DNA of 18,607 nucleotides from Actinomycetes bacterium (lineage in GTDB: Bacteria > Actinomycetota > Actinomycetes > Actinomycetales > Demequinaceae). The notes under the pieces were generated by a model that was given only the letters and a program-made list of their open reading frames with translations, made no database searches and had not been told where the DNA came from. Shown here in pieces: positions 7,917 to 14,000 of this stretch (within the stretch, counting starts at the first letter, position 1; each line of letters opens with the position of its first letter). Made by a program: the position numbers and the translations under genes. The stretch lies in assembly GCA_023442845.1 (NCBI GenBank), contig JAEZXC010000015.1, positions 1-18,607 of the forward strand, given 5' to 3'.

Positions 7917-7938
7917 TTGGTTACGTTTCGATAACTAA
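7917..7938. repeat. Imperfect inverted repeat GTTA-N8-TAAC upstream of the transporter operon
   Basis: The outer 7 positions of each arm match at six places (TTGGTTA against the reverse complement of TAACTAA). It lies just upstream of the proposed -35 of the transporter operon, so it could be an activator site, but inverted repeats this short also arise by chance in an AT-richer promoter stretch. Confidence 0.3.
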
Positions 7939-8081
7939 AGACACGGAGAACTACGTACAAATTGGGGCGAATCGGGCTGATAGTCCTGGCAGGTGAGGGT
8001 TCACATAGCGACGGCGCGTCAATCGCGGTCTCACCTTTCGCTCTGGGCGTCGCTGGACTCGATGAGGCGGCGCCCACGAAG

Positions 8082-8093
8082 GCAAGCGCTTGC
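8082..8093. promoter_or_regulatory. Perfect 12-bp palindrome GCAAGCGCTTGC, LacI/CcpA-like operator
   Basis: The sequence is perfectly symmetric around CG and, with its flanking G on each side, matches a LacI-family or cre-type operator core (NAAGCGCTTN). It lies 115 nt upstream of the serA start and about 190 bp from the operator at 7880-7893, a distance that could allow looping by a tetrameric regulator. Which protein binds it, if any, cannot be told from sequence. Confidence 0.5.
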
Positions 8094-8208
8094 GTACGCG
8101 GTGAGGCGTCGAGCGAGGCCCAGCGCAGGTGTATTTCGCACGGACCAGATGGCGTGCCCGATGGGGGCTGAATTGGTGCTGGCGCAAAAGTGCGGAAATA
8201 TAGGAGGC

Positions 8209-9405
8209 GTGCGTGCACTTCTCCTAGAAACCCTTCACCCCAAAGCCACCGACATCCTCACCGCAGCCGGTATCGCGGTTGAGAACCGTGACGGTGCGCT
8301 TGATGAAGACGAACTCATCGAAGCCCTGCAAGGAGTTCAACTCCTTGGCATCCGTTCCAAGACCCACGTATCCGAGCGTGTCTTGGCTGCCGCTAGCGAC
8401 CTCATCGCGATTGGCGCATTCTCCATCGGAACTAATCAGATTGAGCTGGGTGCGGCGGCCCGACGCGGCGTTGCTGCGTTCAATGCCCCCTTCTCGAACA
8501 CCCGATCCGTTGTTGAGATGGCCGTGTCAGAGATGATCTCGCTGACGCGCCGCCTCCCCGACCACAACCGCCAGATGCACGCAGGCGTGTGGTCAAAGTC
8601 CGCCGCTGGTGCGCATGAGATTCGTGGCCGCACACTGGGCATCGTCGGTTACGGCAACATCGGTTCACAGTTGTCCGTCATCGCCGAGGCGCTCGGCATG
8701 AATGTCATCTTCTACGACAGCTCCGAAAAGCTTGCGCTCGGCAATGCCACCAAAATGCCGACGCTTGAGTCGCTTTTGTCCCAGGCCGACATCGTGACAT
8801 TGCACGTCGACGGCCGAGCCGGAAACTCTGGCTTCTTTGGCCGCGAACAGTTCGAGGCGATGAAGCCCGGCGCGCTCTTCCTCAACCTGTCGCGTGGGTT
8901 CATCGTTGACGTCGATGCCCTTAAGAATGGGCTCGAGTCCGGACACATCGGCGGCGCCGCAATTGACGTATTCCCAGTGGAGCCCAAGGCAAAGGGCGAT
9001 TCTTTTGCCTCGCCGCTGCAGGGACTTCCGAACGTCATCCTCACTCCGCACATTGGCGGGTCTACGGAGGAGGCCCAGCGCGACATCGGCATCTTTGTTG
9101 CCACGCGCCTGCGCGACTATGTTCACAGCGGCTCGACGTCTCTATCTGTCAACCTCCCGAACCTCTCGCTCGACCAGGTCCATGGATCGCACCGCATCGC
9201 ACATCTTCATGAGAACGTGCCCGGCGTACTTGCGAGCGTGAACCGCGTGTTCGCAGAACACAACGTCAACATTGAAGGACAATTGCTCGGCACCCGTGGT
9301 GAACTTGGTTACGTGGTGACAGATATTGCCGCAGGCCCGACCGATGATGCGGTCAAGGCGTTGCACGATATGCCCGAGACGGTCCGTTTGCGGGTGCTCT
9401 CATAA
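8209..9405 (+). CDS. serA: D-3-phosphoglycerate dehydrogenase (first step of serine synthesis)
   Basis: The enzyme oxidises 3-phosphoglycerate to 3-phosphohydroxypyruvate with NAD. With the GTG start at 8209 it is 398 residues, close to E. coli SerA (410). Visible are the substrate loop NAPFSNTRSV (92-101), the nucleotide-binding GYGNIG (147-152), catalytic Arg229 (LSRG), Glu258 (VEP) and His281 (TPHIGGS), and a C-terminal ACT domain (about 331-398, HLHENVPGVLASVNRVF) where E. coli SerA senses serine. This is the short E. coli type, not the longer type with an extra domain found in M. tuberculosis. The start is uncertain: AGGAGG at 8202-8207 lies only 1 nt from the GTG, while earlier in-frame starts (ATG 8161, TTG 8173, GTG 8176) have weak or no ribosome sites. 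Leaderless initiation is one solution. The stop overlaps the start of the DEAD-box helicase. Confidence 0.93.
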   Translation: MRALLLETLHPKATDILTAAGIAVENRDGALDEDELIEALQGVQLLGIRSKTHVSERVLAAASDLIAIGAFSIGTNQIELGAAARRGVAAFNAPFSNTRSVVEMAVSEMISLTRRLPDHNRQMHAGVWSKSAAGAHEIRGRTLGIVGYGNIGSQLSVIAEALGMNVIFYDSSEKLALGNATKMPTLESLLSQADIVTLHVDGRAGNSGFFGREQFEAMKPGALFLNLSRGFIVDVDALKNGLESGHIGGAAIDVFPVEPKAKGDSFASPLQGLPNVILTPHIGGSTEEAQRDIGIFVATRLRDYVHSGSTSLSVNLPNLSLDQVHGSHRIAHLHENVPGVLASVNRVFAEHNVNIEGQLLGTRGELGYVVTDIAAGPTDDAVKALHDMPETVRLRVLS

Positions 9406-11072
9406 CTACGCCACGCGCATTCGCAGACCTCGGCCTTCCGGAGCCACTGGTCGCGACGCTCCACCGCTACGATCTGGTCACCGCGTTTCCCATTCAATCG
9501 GCGACCATCGCCGACGCCATGGCTGGCCGGGACGTTCTCGGCAAAGCCCGTACTGGCTCCGGTAAGACGCTCGGCTTCGGCTTGCCAATGCTTGCCCGCC
9601 TTTCGGGCTTAGGACGGCCTCACCCCCGCAAGCCATTCGGCATCGTGCTCGTGCCGACGCGGGAACTTGCGATGCAAGTCGGTGACGCTCTTGAGCCGTA
9701 CACGCATGCGCTCGGACTCCAGCAGCGACTTGTCGCTGGTGGTCTGTCGATGTCGAAGCAGATCTACGCGCTCGAGCGCGGCGTTCATCTTGTCGTCGCC
9801 ACTCCGGGCCGCCTTGCCGACCTCATGCGCCGGGGCCACGCCGACTTAAGTGACGTCGTGGTGTCGGTGCTCGATGAGGCTGACCACATGGCGGAGATGG
9901 GCTTCGCAGAGGAGATCGCAGAGATCCTCGCAATGACGCCTCCGGAAGGCCAGCGCCTGCTCTTCTCGGCCACCCTCGACGGAGTCGTCGACGAGCTTGT
10001 CTCACGCTTTATGAAGAATCCGGTTCTTCACGACGTCACGACGGGTACCGACGTGCCGACGCAACGCCACGTTGTGCTCTCGATCCCGCCGCACGAGAAG
10101 TATCGTCTTGCGACTCGCATTGCGGCGCGCAACGGACGCACGATCTGCTTCGTTCGGACGAAACTGGGAGCCGATCGCGTCGCGGAGGAAATGCGCGCGG
10201 AGGGCGTCCTCGCGATGGCGCTGCACGGCGATCGCTCTCAATACGAGCGCAATCAGGCGATGACTGAGTTCCGCGCGGGTCGTCTCCCGGTGCTTGTCGC
10301 GACGGATGTCGCGGCACGCGGTATTCACGTTGATGCTGTTGACCTCGTCCTCCAAATTGACCCGCCCTCAGACTTCCGCGACTACACGCACCGCTCGGGG
10401 CGTACTGGCCGTGCTGGTGCCGACGGCCTTGCGGTCACACTCACACTTCCCCATCAGCGCAAGCAGATGGATCGCATTCTCGAGAATGCCAAGATCAATG
10501 CCGAGCGCGCACATTTTCGGACGATCGACGCATCGGTGCTCGAAAAGATCGACGCGCTGACGGGCGGCCAAGCGCCCCCAGGTGAGCCCGTCGCTGAGCC
10601 CATCACCGCTGTGCGACCCGAACGTCGCGGCCGACGCGGCGAGATGGTGCGTGGTGACAGCCCGCGTGTCGCACGGAGAATGCCGGCACCCGATGCGGCG
10701 TTGGTTGCGCGTGAACGTGCGCTTGAAGAGCGTGAGCGTCAGTTGGCTCAGCGTGAACGGGAACTCGCGGCGCGCGAAGAGTCCGTCATGAAGGCAGAGT
10801 CGACGCGTCGGACGCACGCGCCCGCAGAACGTGACGCGCCGTCTCGCAAACCTCAGCGCTGGGATGACGCACCACGTGACGGTGCGGATCGTCCTCGCAA
10901 GCCCCGCCACCGCAAAGAGGCCGAAGGTTCGCCAAGCGACGGCACTCAAGGGCGCGAGCGCGGTTCACGTCCGGGCCCATCGAAGCCCGCACGGGGTACA
11001 TCAAAGGCGGCAGGACGTGCGGGCGCTCCCAAGAAGAAGAAGCCGGGACCTAAGCGTCCAAAGCGCACGTAG
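9402..11072 (+). CDS. DEAD-box RNA helicase with basic C-terminal tail, apparently ATA start
   Basis: This ATP-dependent RNA helicase is 556 residues if it begins at the ATA at 9402. In order: Q motif (Phe7 and PIQ with Gln32), Walker A ARTGSGKT (49-56), PTREL, TPGR, DEAD (158-161), SAT (189-191), VATDVAARGIHVD, and HRSGRTGR (330-337). A charged region rich in RER repeats (ALEERERQLAQREREL), probably coiled coil, is followed by a Lys/Arg/Pro/Gly-rich tail ending KKKKPGPKRPKRT, typical of RNA-binding tails of RhlE/CsdA-like proteins. Upstream of the ATG at 9519 the frame is open and encodes the Q motif, but from the upstream stop at 9345 on there is no ATG, GTG or TTG. The ATA lies in ATAA, overlapping the serA TAA, and is followed by Thr-Thr-Pro-Arg. 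If only the 9519 ATG were used (517 residues), the Q motif would be lost. Confidence 0.88.
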   Translation: MTTPRAFADLGLPEPLVATLHRYDLVTAFPIQSATIADAMAGRDVLGKARTGSGKTLGFGLPMLARLSGLGRPHPRKPFGIVLVPTRELAMQVGDALEPYTHALGLQQRLVAGGLSMSKQIYALERGVHLVVATPGRLADLMRRGHADLSDVVVSVLDEADHMAEMGFAEEIAEILAMTPPEGQRLLFSATLDGVVDELVSRFMKNPVLHDVTTGTDVPTQRHVVLSIPPHEKYRLATRIAARNGRTICFVRTKLGADRVAEEMRAEGVLAMALHGDRSQYERNQAMTEFRAGRLPVLVATDVAARGIHVDAVDLVLQIDPPSDFRDYTHRSGRTGRAGADGLAVTLTLPHQRKQMDRILENAKINAERAHFRTIDASVLEKIDALTGGQAPPGEPVAEPITAVRPERRGRRGEMVRGDSPRVARRMPAPDAALVARERALEERERQLAQRERELAAREESVMKAESTRRTHAPAERDAPSRKPQRWDDAPRDGADRPRKPRHRKEAEGSPSDGTQGRERGSRPGPSKPARGTSKAAGRAGAPKKKKPGPKRPKRT

Positions 11073-11081
11073 GTTCTTCAC

Positions 11082-11107
11082 GTCGTTCATACCGCGTTTG
11101 GAACGAC
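11082..11107. terminator. Weak inverted repeat between convergent helicase and nrdR genes
   Basis: A 7-bp stem (GTCGTTC with GAACGAC) encloses a 12-nt loop in the 53-nt space between two converging genes. There is no T-run on either side, so terminator activity is a guess from position only. Confidence 0.3.
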
Positions 11108-11125
11108 CGGCCCGGCTTAGATCGG

Positions 11126-11605
11126 CTATGCCTCGTCGACGGAGTCGGCAGGTCCCCTTGTTCCGCCTTCGCGCAAAACTTGAATGACACGATCGAAGTC
11201 GTCGAGCGACTCGAAGGCTTGGTAGACACTGGCGAATCGCAGATACGCGATTTCGTCGAGCTCGCGCAGAGGTTCGAGAATCTCGACACCAATATCTGTG
11301 GCGTCGATCTCGGCGGTGCCCTTCTCGCGGATTGACTCTTCAACCCTTTGTGCCAACAGGGCGAGGTCATCGTCGGAAACCGGACGGCCCTGGCATGCCT
11401 TCCGCACACCGGAAATGATCTTGTCGCGGGAGAAGGGCTCGACTACACCCGATCGCTTCACCACCGACAGCGAGAACGTCTCGACTGTGGAGAACCGTCG
11501 ATTGCAGTCGGGGCATTGGCGACGGCGGCGAATACTTGAGCCATCATCGGCCGTACGCGAGTCGATGACTCGCGAGTCAGCGTGTCGACAGAACGGGCAG
11601 TGCAT
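11126..11605 (-). CDS. nrdR: NrdR, zinc-ribbon/ATP-cone repressor of ribonucleotide reductase genes
   Basis: This 159-residue protein has the full NrdR layout. The N-terminal zinc ribbon has Cys3, Cys6, Cys31 and Cys34 (MHCPFC and CPDC), followed by the basic RRRRQ DNA-binding stretch and RRFSTVE. An ATP-cone domain follows (about 48-140, VVKRSGVVEPFSRDKIISGVRKA through LRFASVYQAFESLDDF). It represses nrd operons when dATP/ATP fills the cone. The ATG at 11605 gives the family-standard beginning; a GTG five codons earlier is possible and neither has a clear ribosome site. It sits 42 nt downstream of the LysM-protein gene on the same strand, so it may be co-transcribed from that SOS-controlled promoter. 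The pairing of lexA, LysM gene and nrdR is known from M. tuberculosis (Rv2720, Rv2719c, Rv2718c). Confidence 0.96.
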   Translation of the reverse strand: MHCPFCRHADSRVIDSRTADDGSSIRRRRQCPDCNRRFSTVETFSLSVVKRSGVVEPFSRDKIISGVRKACQGRPVSDDDLALLAQRVEESIREKGTAEIDATDIGVEILEPLRELDEIAYLRFASVYQAFESLDDFDRVIQVLREGGTRGPADSVDEA

Positions 11606-11647
11606 GCCCCATGGTCGCACGGGCGCGCTACACGTGCGAACTTGAAC

Positions 11648-11947
11648 TCAGCCGGCGAGCGGAACGAGCAACTGCTGCCCGGGCATGATGGTCGACGAGG
11701 ACAACATGTTCATCGACTGAATCGTCGCTACGGTTTCCCGCACATCGTCGCCAACAGGAGTCAGTGACTGTGCAATGCTCCACAACGTCTCTCCTTGCGA
11801 CACGACGTACGTGTCCGAGGTACCTGCCTGATCCGCGTCATGTGCGAATGCCTGTGGGCCAGCCACGAGCGCAACCACGGCGAGAACTGCCACAAATACC
11901 CATCGCCGAACCCGCACCGCGGGTGTGTTCACCATTCGGATCGCCAT
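11648..11947 (-). CDS. Small membrane/LysM protein, probable SOS-induced division inhibitor
   Basis: This 99-residue protein has a basic N-terminus, one hydrophobic segment (about 16-35, WVFVAVLAVVALVAGPQAFA) and a LysM peptidoglycan-binding domain (about 45-98, YVVSQGETLWSIAQSL to IMPGQQLLVPLAG). The hydrophobic segment may be a membrane anchor or a signal peptide cleaved after AFA. The ATG at 11947 has GGAAGGTG 6 nt upstream. It is divergent from lexA, and two LexA boxes lie on its own promoter. Position and layout match the SOS-induced division suppressors Rv2719c of M. tuberculosis (next to lexA) and YneA of Bacillus (anchor plus LysM), so a role in holding back septation during DNA damage is a reasonable inference. 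It has no catalytic domain of its own. Confidence 0.85.
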   Translation of the reverse strand: MAIRMVNTPAVRVRRWVFVAVLAVVALVAGPQAFAHDADQAGTSDTYVVSQGETLWSIAQSLTPVGDDVRETVATIQSMNMLSSSTIMPGQQLLVPLAG

Positions 11948-11969
11948 GGTGTCACCTTCCCTTCATCAT

Positions 11970-11985
11970 TCGAACACATGTTCGT
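11970..11985. promoter_or_regulatory. LexA (SOS) box 1
   Basis: TCGAACACATGTTCGT matches 11 of the 12 conserved positions of the actinobacterial/Bacillus SOS box TCGAAC-N4-GTTCGA. It lies between the proposed start site and the ATG of the LysM-protein gene, and shares its last base with box 2. Confidence 0.88.
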
Positions 11986-12000
11986 CGAACATCTGTTCTA
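11985..12000. promoter_or_regulatory. LexA (SOS) box 2
   Basis: TCGAACATCTGTTCTA matches 11 of 12 conserved SOS-box positions. It covers the proposed -10 (11995-12000) of the LysM-protein promoter and abuts box 1 with a 15-bp repeat period. Confidence 0.88.
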
Positions 12001-12023
12001 TTTCTAGCATTGGCCTCTGACAA
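11995..12023 (-). promoter_or_regulatory. Promoter of the LysM protein (and probably nrdR)
   Basis: On the minus strand, -35 TTGTCA (12023-12018; 5 of 6 to consensus) is followed after 17 nt by -10 TAGAAC (12000-11995). The -10 is inside LexA box 2, and box 1 lies just downstream, so LexA should block it tightly. Confidence 0.65.
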
Positions 12024-12036
12024 ACGCAAGACTCGC

Positions 12037-12052
12037 TCGAACATATGTTTGA
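12037..12052. promoter_or_regulatory. LexA (SOS) box 3, lexA autoregulation
   Basis: TCGAACATATGTTTGA matches 11 of 12 conserved SOS-box positions and overlaps the proposed lexA -35 box, the expected place for autorepression. Confidence 0.9.
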
Positions 12053-12077
12053 TTTCTGCTACGAGGTGCTCTAGCGT
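12049..12077 (+). promoter_or_regulatory. lexA promoter
   Basis: The -35 TTGATT (12049-12054) and -10 TAGCGT (12072-12077) are separated by 17 nt. The -35 lies within LexA box 3. A leader of about 57 nt to the lexA ATG follows. Confidence 0.6.
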
Positions 12078-12141
12078 CGGAACCAACACCATCACGGGGG
12101 TCTGACACGACCGTCGTCCGCGAATTGCTCAGGAGGCAACG

Positions 12142-12837
12142 ATGGCCAACGATGACCGCGACGCGACGATCCATGAGTTTCCGTCACCCACCGGCGACAT
12201 CACAGATCGGCAGCGGCGCATTCTTGAGGCGATTCGTGACTCTGTTGCCACGCGCGGCTATCCACCGTCGATGCGCGAGATCGGCGATGCCGTCGGGCTC
12301 ACGTCCAGCTCATCCGTCAAGCATCAACTGAGCGCGCTCCAGGCCAAGGGGTATCTGCGTCAGGATCCGAATCGTCCGCGTGCCCTCGACGTTGTGATGC
12401 CCGAAGAGCAGCGCGACGTCACTCACCTTGCGCCGATCGTGCGTGATCATGAGGCCGACGAGCACATCGTCGATGTGCCCCTTGTCGGGCGTATCGCCGC
12501 TGGTGGGCCGATCCTCGCCGACCAACAGATTGAGGATGTATTTACCCTCCCCCGTCAACTGACCGGTGACGGCGAACTCTTCATGCTCAATGTCGTCGGT
12601 GACTCCATGATCGATGCAGCGATCTGCGATGGCGACTGGGTGGTCGTGCGACGTCAGCAGTCCGCAGACAACGGCGACATTGTCGCGGCTCTTCTCGATG
12701 ATGAAGCGACCGTCAAGACATTCCGCAGGCGCGACGGCCAGGTGTGGCTGATCCCACATAACCCCGCGTACACCCCCATCGACGGCACACACGCACAGAT
12801 CATGGGCAAGGTCGTCTCGGTTCTGCGCAAGGTTTAG
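12142..12837 (+). CDS. lexA: LexA, SOS repressor/autoprotease
   Basis: This 231-residue protein represses the DNA-damage regulon and cleaves itself when RecA filaments form. The N-terminal winged helix spans about 20-85 (DRQRRILEAIRDSVATRGYPPSMREIG, then GLTSSSSVKHQLSALQAKG as recognition helix). The scissile bond is Ala120-Gly121 in GRIAAGGPI. The catalytic dyad is Ser155 (VVGDSMIDAAI) and Lys192 (ATVKTF). All required residues are present. The ATG at 12142 has AGGAGG 6 nt upstream. It controls itself through box 3 and the divergent LysM gene through boxes 1 and 2. An acidic N-terminal extension of about 18 residues precedes the DNA-binding domain, as in other actinobacterial LexA proteins. 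Confidence 0.97.
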   Translation: MANDDRDATIHEFPSPTGDITDRQRRILEAIRDSVATRGYPPSMREIGDAVGLTSSSSVKHQLSALQAKGYLRQDPNRPRALDVVMPEEQRDVTHLAPIVRDHEADEHIVDVPLVGRIAAGGPILADQQIEDVFTLPRQLTGDGELFMLNVVGDSMIDAAICDGDWVVVRRQQSADNGDIVAALLDDEATVKTFRRRDGQVWLIPHNPAYTPIDGTHAQIMGKVVSVLRKV

Positions 12838-12855
12838 GCCCGTAGCTGCTGCATC

Positions 12856-12875
12856 GATGGGGAAATCTACCCATC
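12856..12875 (+). terminator. Small hairpin after lexA
   Basis: A perfect 6-bp stem (GATGGG with CCCATC) around an 8-nt loop lies 19 nt after the lexA stop, followed by CTTAATG rather than a T-run. It may slow or end lexA transcription, but it is weak. Confidence 0.35.
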
Positions 12876-12904
12876 CTTAATGCCTCTCGCGGCTCACTCG
12901 GCAC

Positions 12905-12913
12905 TGCTAGTGT
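12905..12913 (+). promoter_or_regulatory. Possible extended -10 promoter of the DUF2510 gene
   Basis: TGC-TAGTGT fits the TGn-TAnnnT extended -10 pattern about 34 nt before the ATG at 12947. No good -35 is seen, in line with extended -10 promoters, but the match is short. Confidence 0.35.
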
Positions 12914-12946
12914 TGCGGCCATCACCACAACATTGAGGGGGTTGCC

Positions 12947-13738
12947 ATGTCAGTTCCTGCCGGTTGGTACAACGACGGTCAAGGTCAGCAGCGCTACTGG
13001 GACGGATCCCAGTGGACCGAGCACACGGCGCCGCTGCCTGACGAGACTGCACCAGCAGCTCCGGTAGCGGCTCCCGCCGCCCCCGTGGCTCCTCCTGCCC
13101 CGCCCGTCGCTGAGGCTCCTGCTCCTCCCGTGGCTCCTGCTGCTCCTGCTGCTCCCGCCCCGCCGGCCGCTGCTGCTCCTGCTGCTCCCGCAGCACCCAT
13201 TGCCGCCCCTGCCGCGCCACAGTCATATGCCGCCCCTGCCCCTGCCAAGTCGGCCTCGAAAACCGGCCTTTGGGTGGGCTTGGGTGCCGGCGTCGTTGTC
13301 ATTGGCGCCATCGCAGTCGTGCTCATCACCATGCTTGGCGGTGGAGGCGGCGGCTCATCGACGCCTGAGGCCGCCGTCGAGTCATTCCTTGACGCCGCGA
13401 AGGATGGCGACTGCAAGGCGATGGTGTCACTCATGAAGTTTGACGAGGGCACCGATGAGGGCGAAGCGTTGGAAGACTGCGAGTCTTCGTCAGACGCGGG
13501 CCTGTTTGGCGCAGAGACCGAGTCGATGAAGTTCACCGTCGGCGAGGCCACGGTTGACGGCGATTCGGCGACGGTGGAGGTCACCATCTCGATGACGGTG
13601 GACTACGTCAAGGAGACCGGCTACACCGCCGAGGAGTTGGAATCGTTCGGCCTGCCTACCACCGAGGAGATCGAGCAGACGATGACGATGCGCCTCGTGA
13701 AGGATGGCGGCTGGAAGCTCACCGAGGACATTTACTAG
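12947..13738 (+). CDS. DUF2510 membrane protein with Pro/Ala-rich linker and extracellular domain
   Basis: This 263-residue protein starts with a DUF2510 motif at residues 4-24 (PAGWYNDGQGQQRYWDGSQWT), then a Pro/Ala low-complexity linker (about 29-100), a single membrane helix (about 107-130, GLWVGLGAGVVVIGAIAVVL), a Gly run, and a 125-residue soluble domain. The order implies the DUF2510 part is inside the cell and the C-terminal part outside. The outer domain begins with PEAAVESFLDAAKDGDCKAMVSLM and resembles DUF4878/lumazine-binding-like export domains; Cys156 and Cys178 could form a disulfide. It has a GAGGGGG ribosome site. Function is unknown; such proteins are common in actinobacteria. 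It is an independent unit between lexA and a strong terminator. Confidence 0.88.
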   Translation: MSVPAGWYNDGQGQQRYWDGSQWTEHTAPLPDETAPAAPVAAPAAPVAPPAPPVAEAPAPPVAPAAPAAPAPPAAAAPAAPAAPIAAPAAPQSYAAPAPAKSASKTGLWVGLGAGVVVIGAIAVVLITMLGGGGGGSSTPEAAVESFLDAAKDGDCKAMVSLMKFDEGTDEGEALEDCESSSDAGLFGAETESMKFTVGEATVDGDSATVEVTISMTVDYVKETGYTAEELESFGLPTTEEIEQTMTMRLVKDGGWKLTEDIY

Positions 13739-13753
13739 TCACCTGTTGACATG

Positions 13754-13791
13754 CGAATGGCGGGGGTCCTTACGAGGACTCCCGCCATTCG
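13754..13791. terminator. Strong bidirectional terminator hairpin
   Basis: The arms 13754-13770 and 13775-13791 pair over 17 bp with a single G-U wobble around a TACG tetraloop. On the plus strand it is followed by TCTTTCC, a short pyrimidine/T stretch. It lies 15 nt after the DUF2510 stop and also overlaps the last codons and stop of the convergent 76-residue gene, so it can end transcription from both sides. Confidence 0.88.
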
Positions 13792-14000
13792 TCTTTCCAG
13801 TGAAAACTCCCAGTAATCGCCTGGCGCATCGCCTGCATCGCGTTCGCGATCGTCGTCTGGTAGACCCGCGACTCATCGCTCGTGGCCTTATCGGCCATCG
13901 CACGACTGCTCTTCTCGTAGTGTGCGAGATACTCTGCAAAGCGTTCCCGCTCGGCGCGCTGTCCGCGCTCGAAGTCGTCACTTTCACTACTCGTCGTCAT
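13770..14000 (-). CDS. 76-residue hydrophilic protein translationally coupled to the DinG-like helicase
   Basis: I do not recognise a family. It is a small, charged, probably helical protein with an acidic Ser/Glu start (MTTSSESDDFERG), a central Arg/Glu/Ala-rich helix (RAERERFAEYLAHYEKSSRAMADK) and an aromatic end (SFHWKDEWRESS); it has no cysteine and no membrane segment. That it is real is supported by its ATG overlapping the helicase TGA as ATGA, by GGAGGTGG about 8 nt upstream, and by a terminator placed exactly at its end. It is the third gene of hflX / dinG-like / this gene. A role as partner or regulator of the helicase is only inferred from coupling. The terminator hairpin forms its last six codons and stop. 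Confidence 0.7.
   Translation of the reverse strand: MTTSSESDDFERGQRAERERFAEYLAHYEKSSRAMADKATSDESRVYQTTIANAMQAMRQAITGSFHWKDEWRESS

Larger units (their letters stand above)
7796..8208. other. 413-nt intergenic region between the divergent transporter operon and serA
   Basis: No convincing gene is seen here. Frames of 69 codons (7962-8171, +) and 105 codons (7901-8218, -) exist but look like random translation and lack good ribosome sites. Contents: the transporter ribosome site, promoter and operator (7801-7909), an imperfect inverted repeat (7917-7938), a possible 8-bp stem with one G-U pair (8045-8052 with 8068-8075), a perfect LacI/cre-like palindrome (8082-8093), and the serA start region with AGGAGG at 8202-8207. 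Confidence 0.6.

Noticed and set aside
7095..7934. 279-codon plus-strand frame opposite the binding-protein gene
   Set aside because: The minus-strand lipoprotein with lipobox and perfect ribosome site fully explains the region.
7901..8218. Minus-strand 105-codon and plus-strand 69-codon frames in the intergenic region
   Set aside because: No ribosome site, no recognisable motif, and they run over the proposed promoter and operators.
8213..8227. Five-codon leader peptide overlapping the serA start
   Set aside because: Its spacing to AGGAGG is good, but the peptide is too short and lacks serine or regulatory codons, so it is not listed as a gene; noted only as part of the start problem.
13030..13250. 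Possible tandem DNA repeat (GCTCCTGCT-like units)
   Set aside because: It is explained by the Pro/Ala-rich linker of the DUF2510 protein; units are irregular and in frame with coding.
12994..13587. 197-codon Gly/Ala-rich frame opposite the DUF2510 gene
   Set aside because: It is the antisense of the Pro/Ala linker; such frames arise automatically in this composition.
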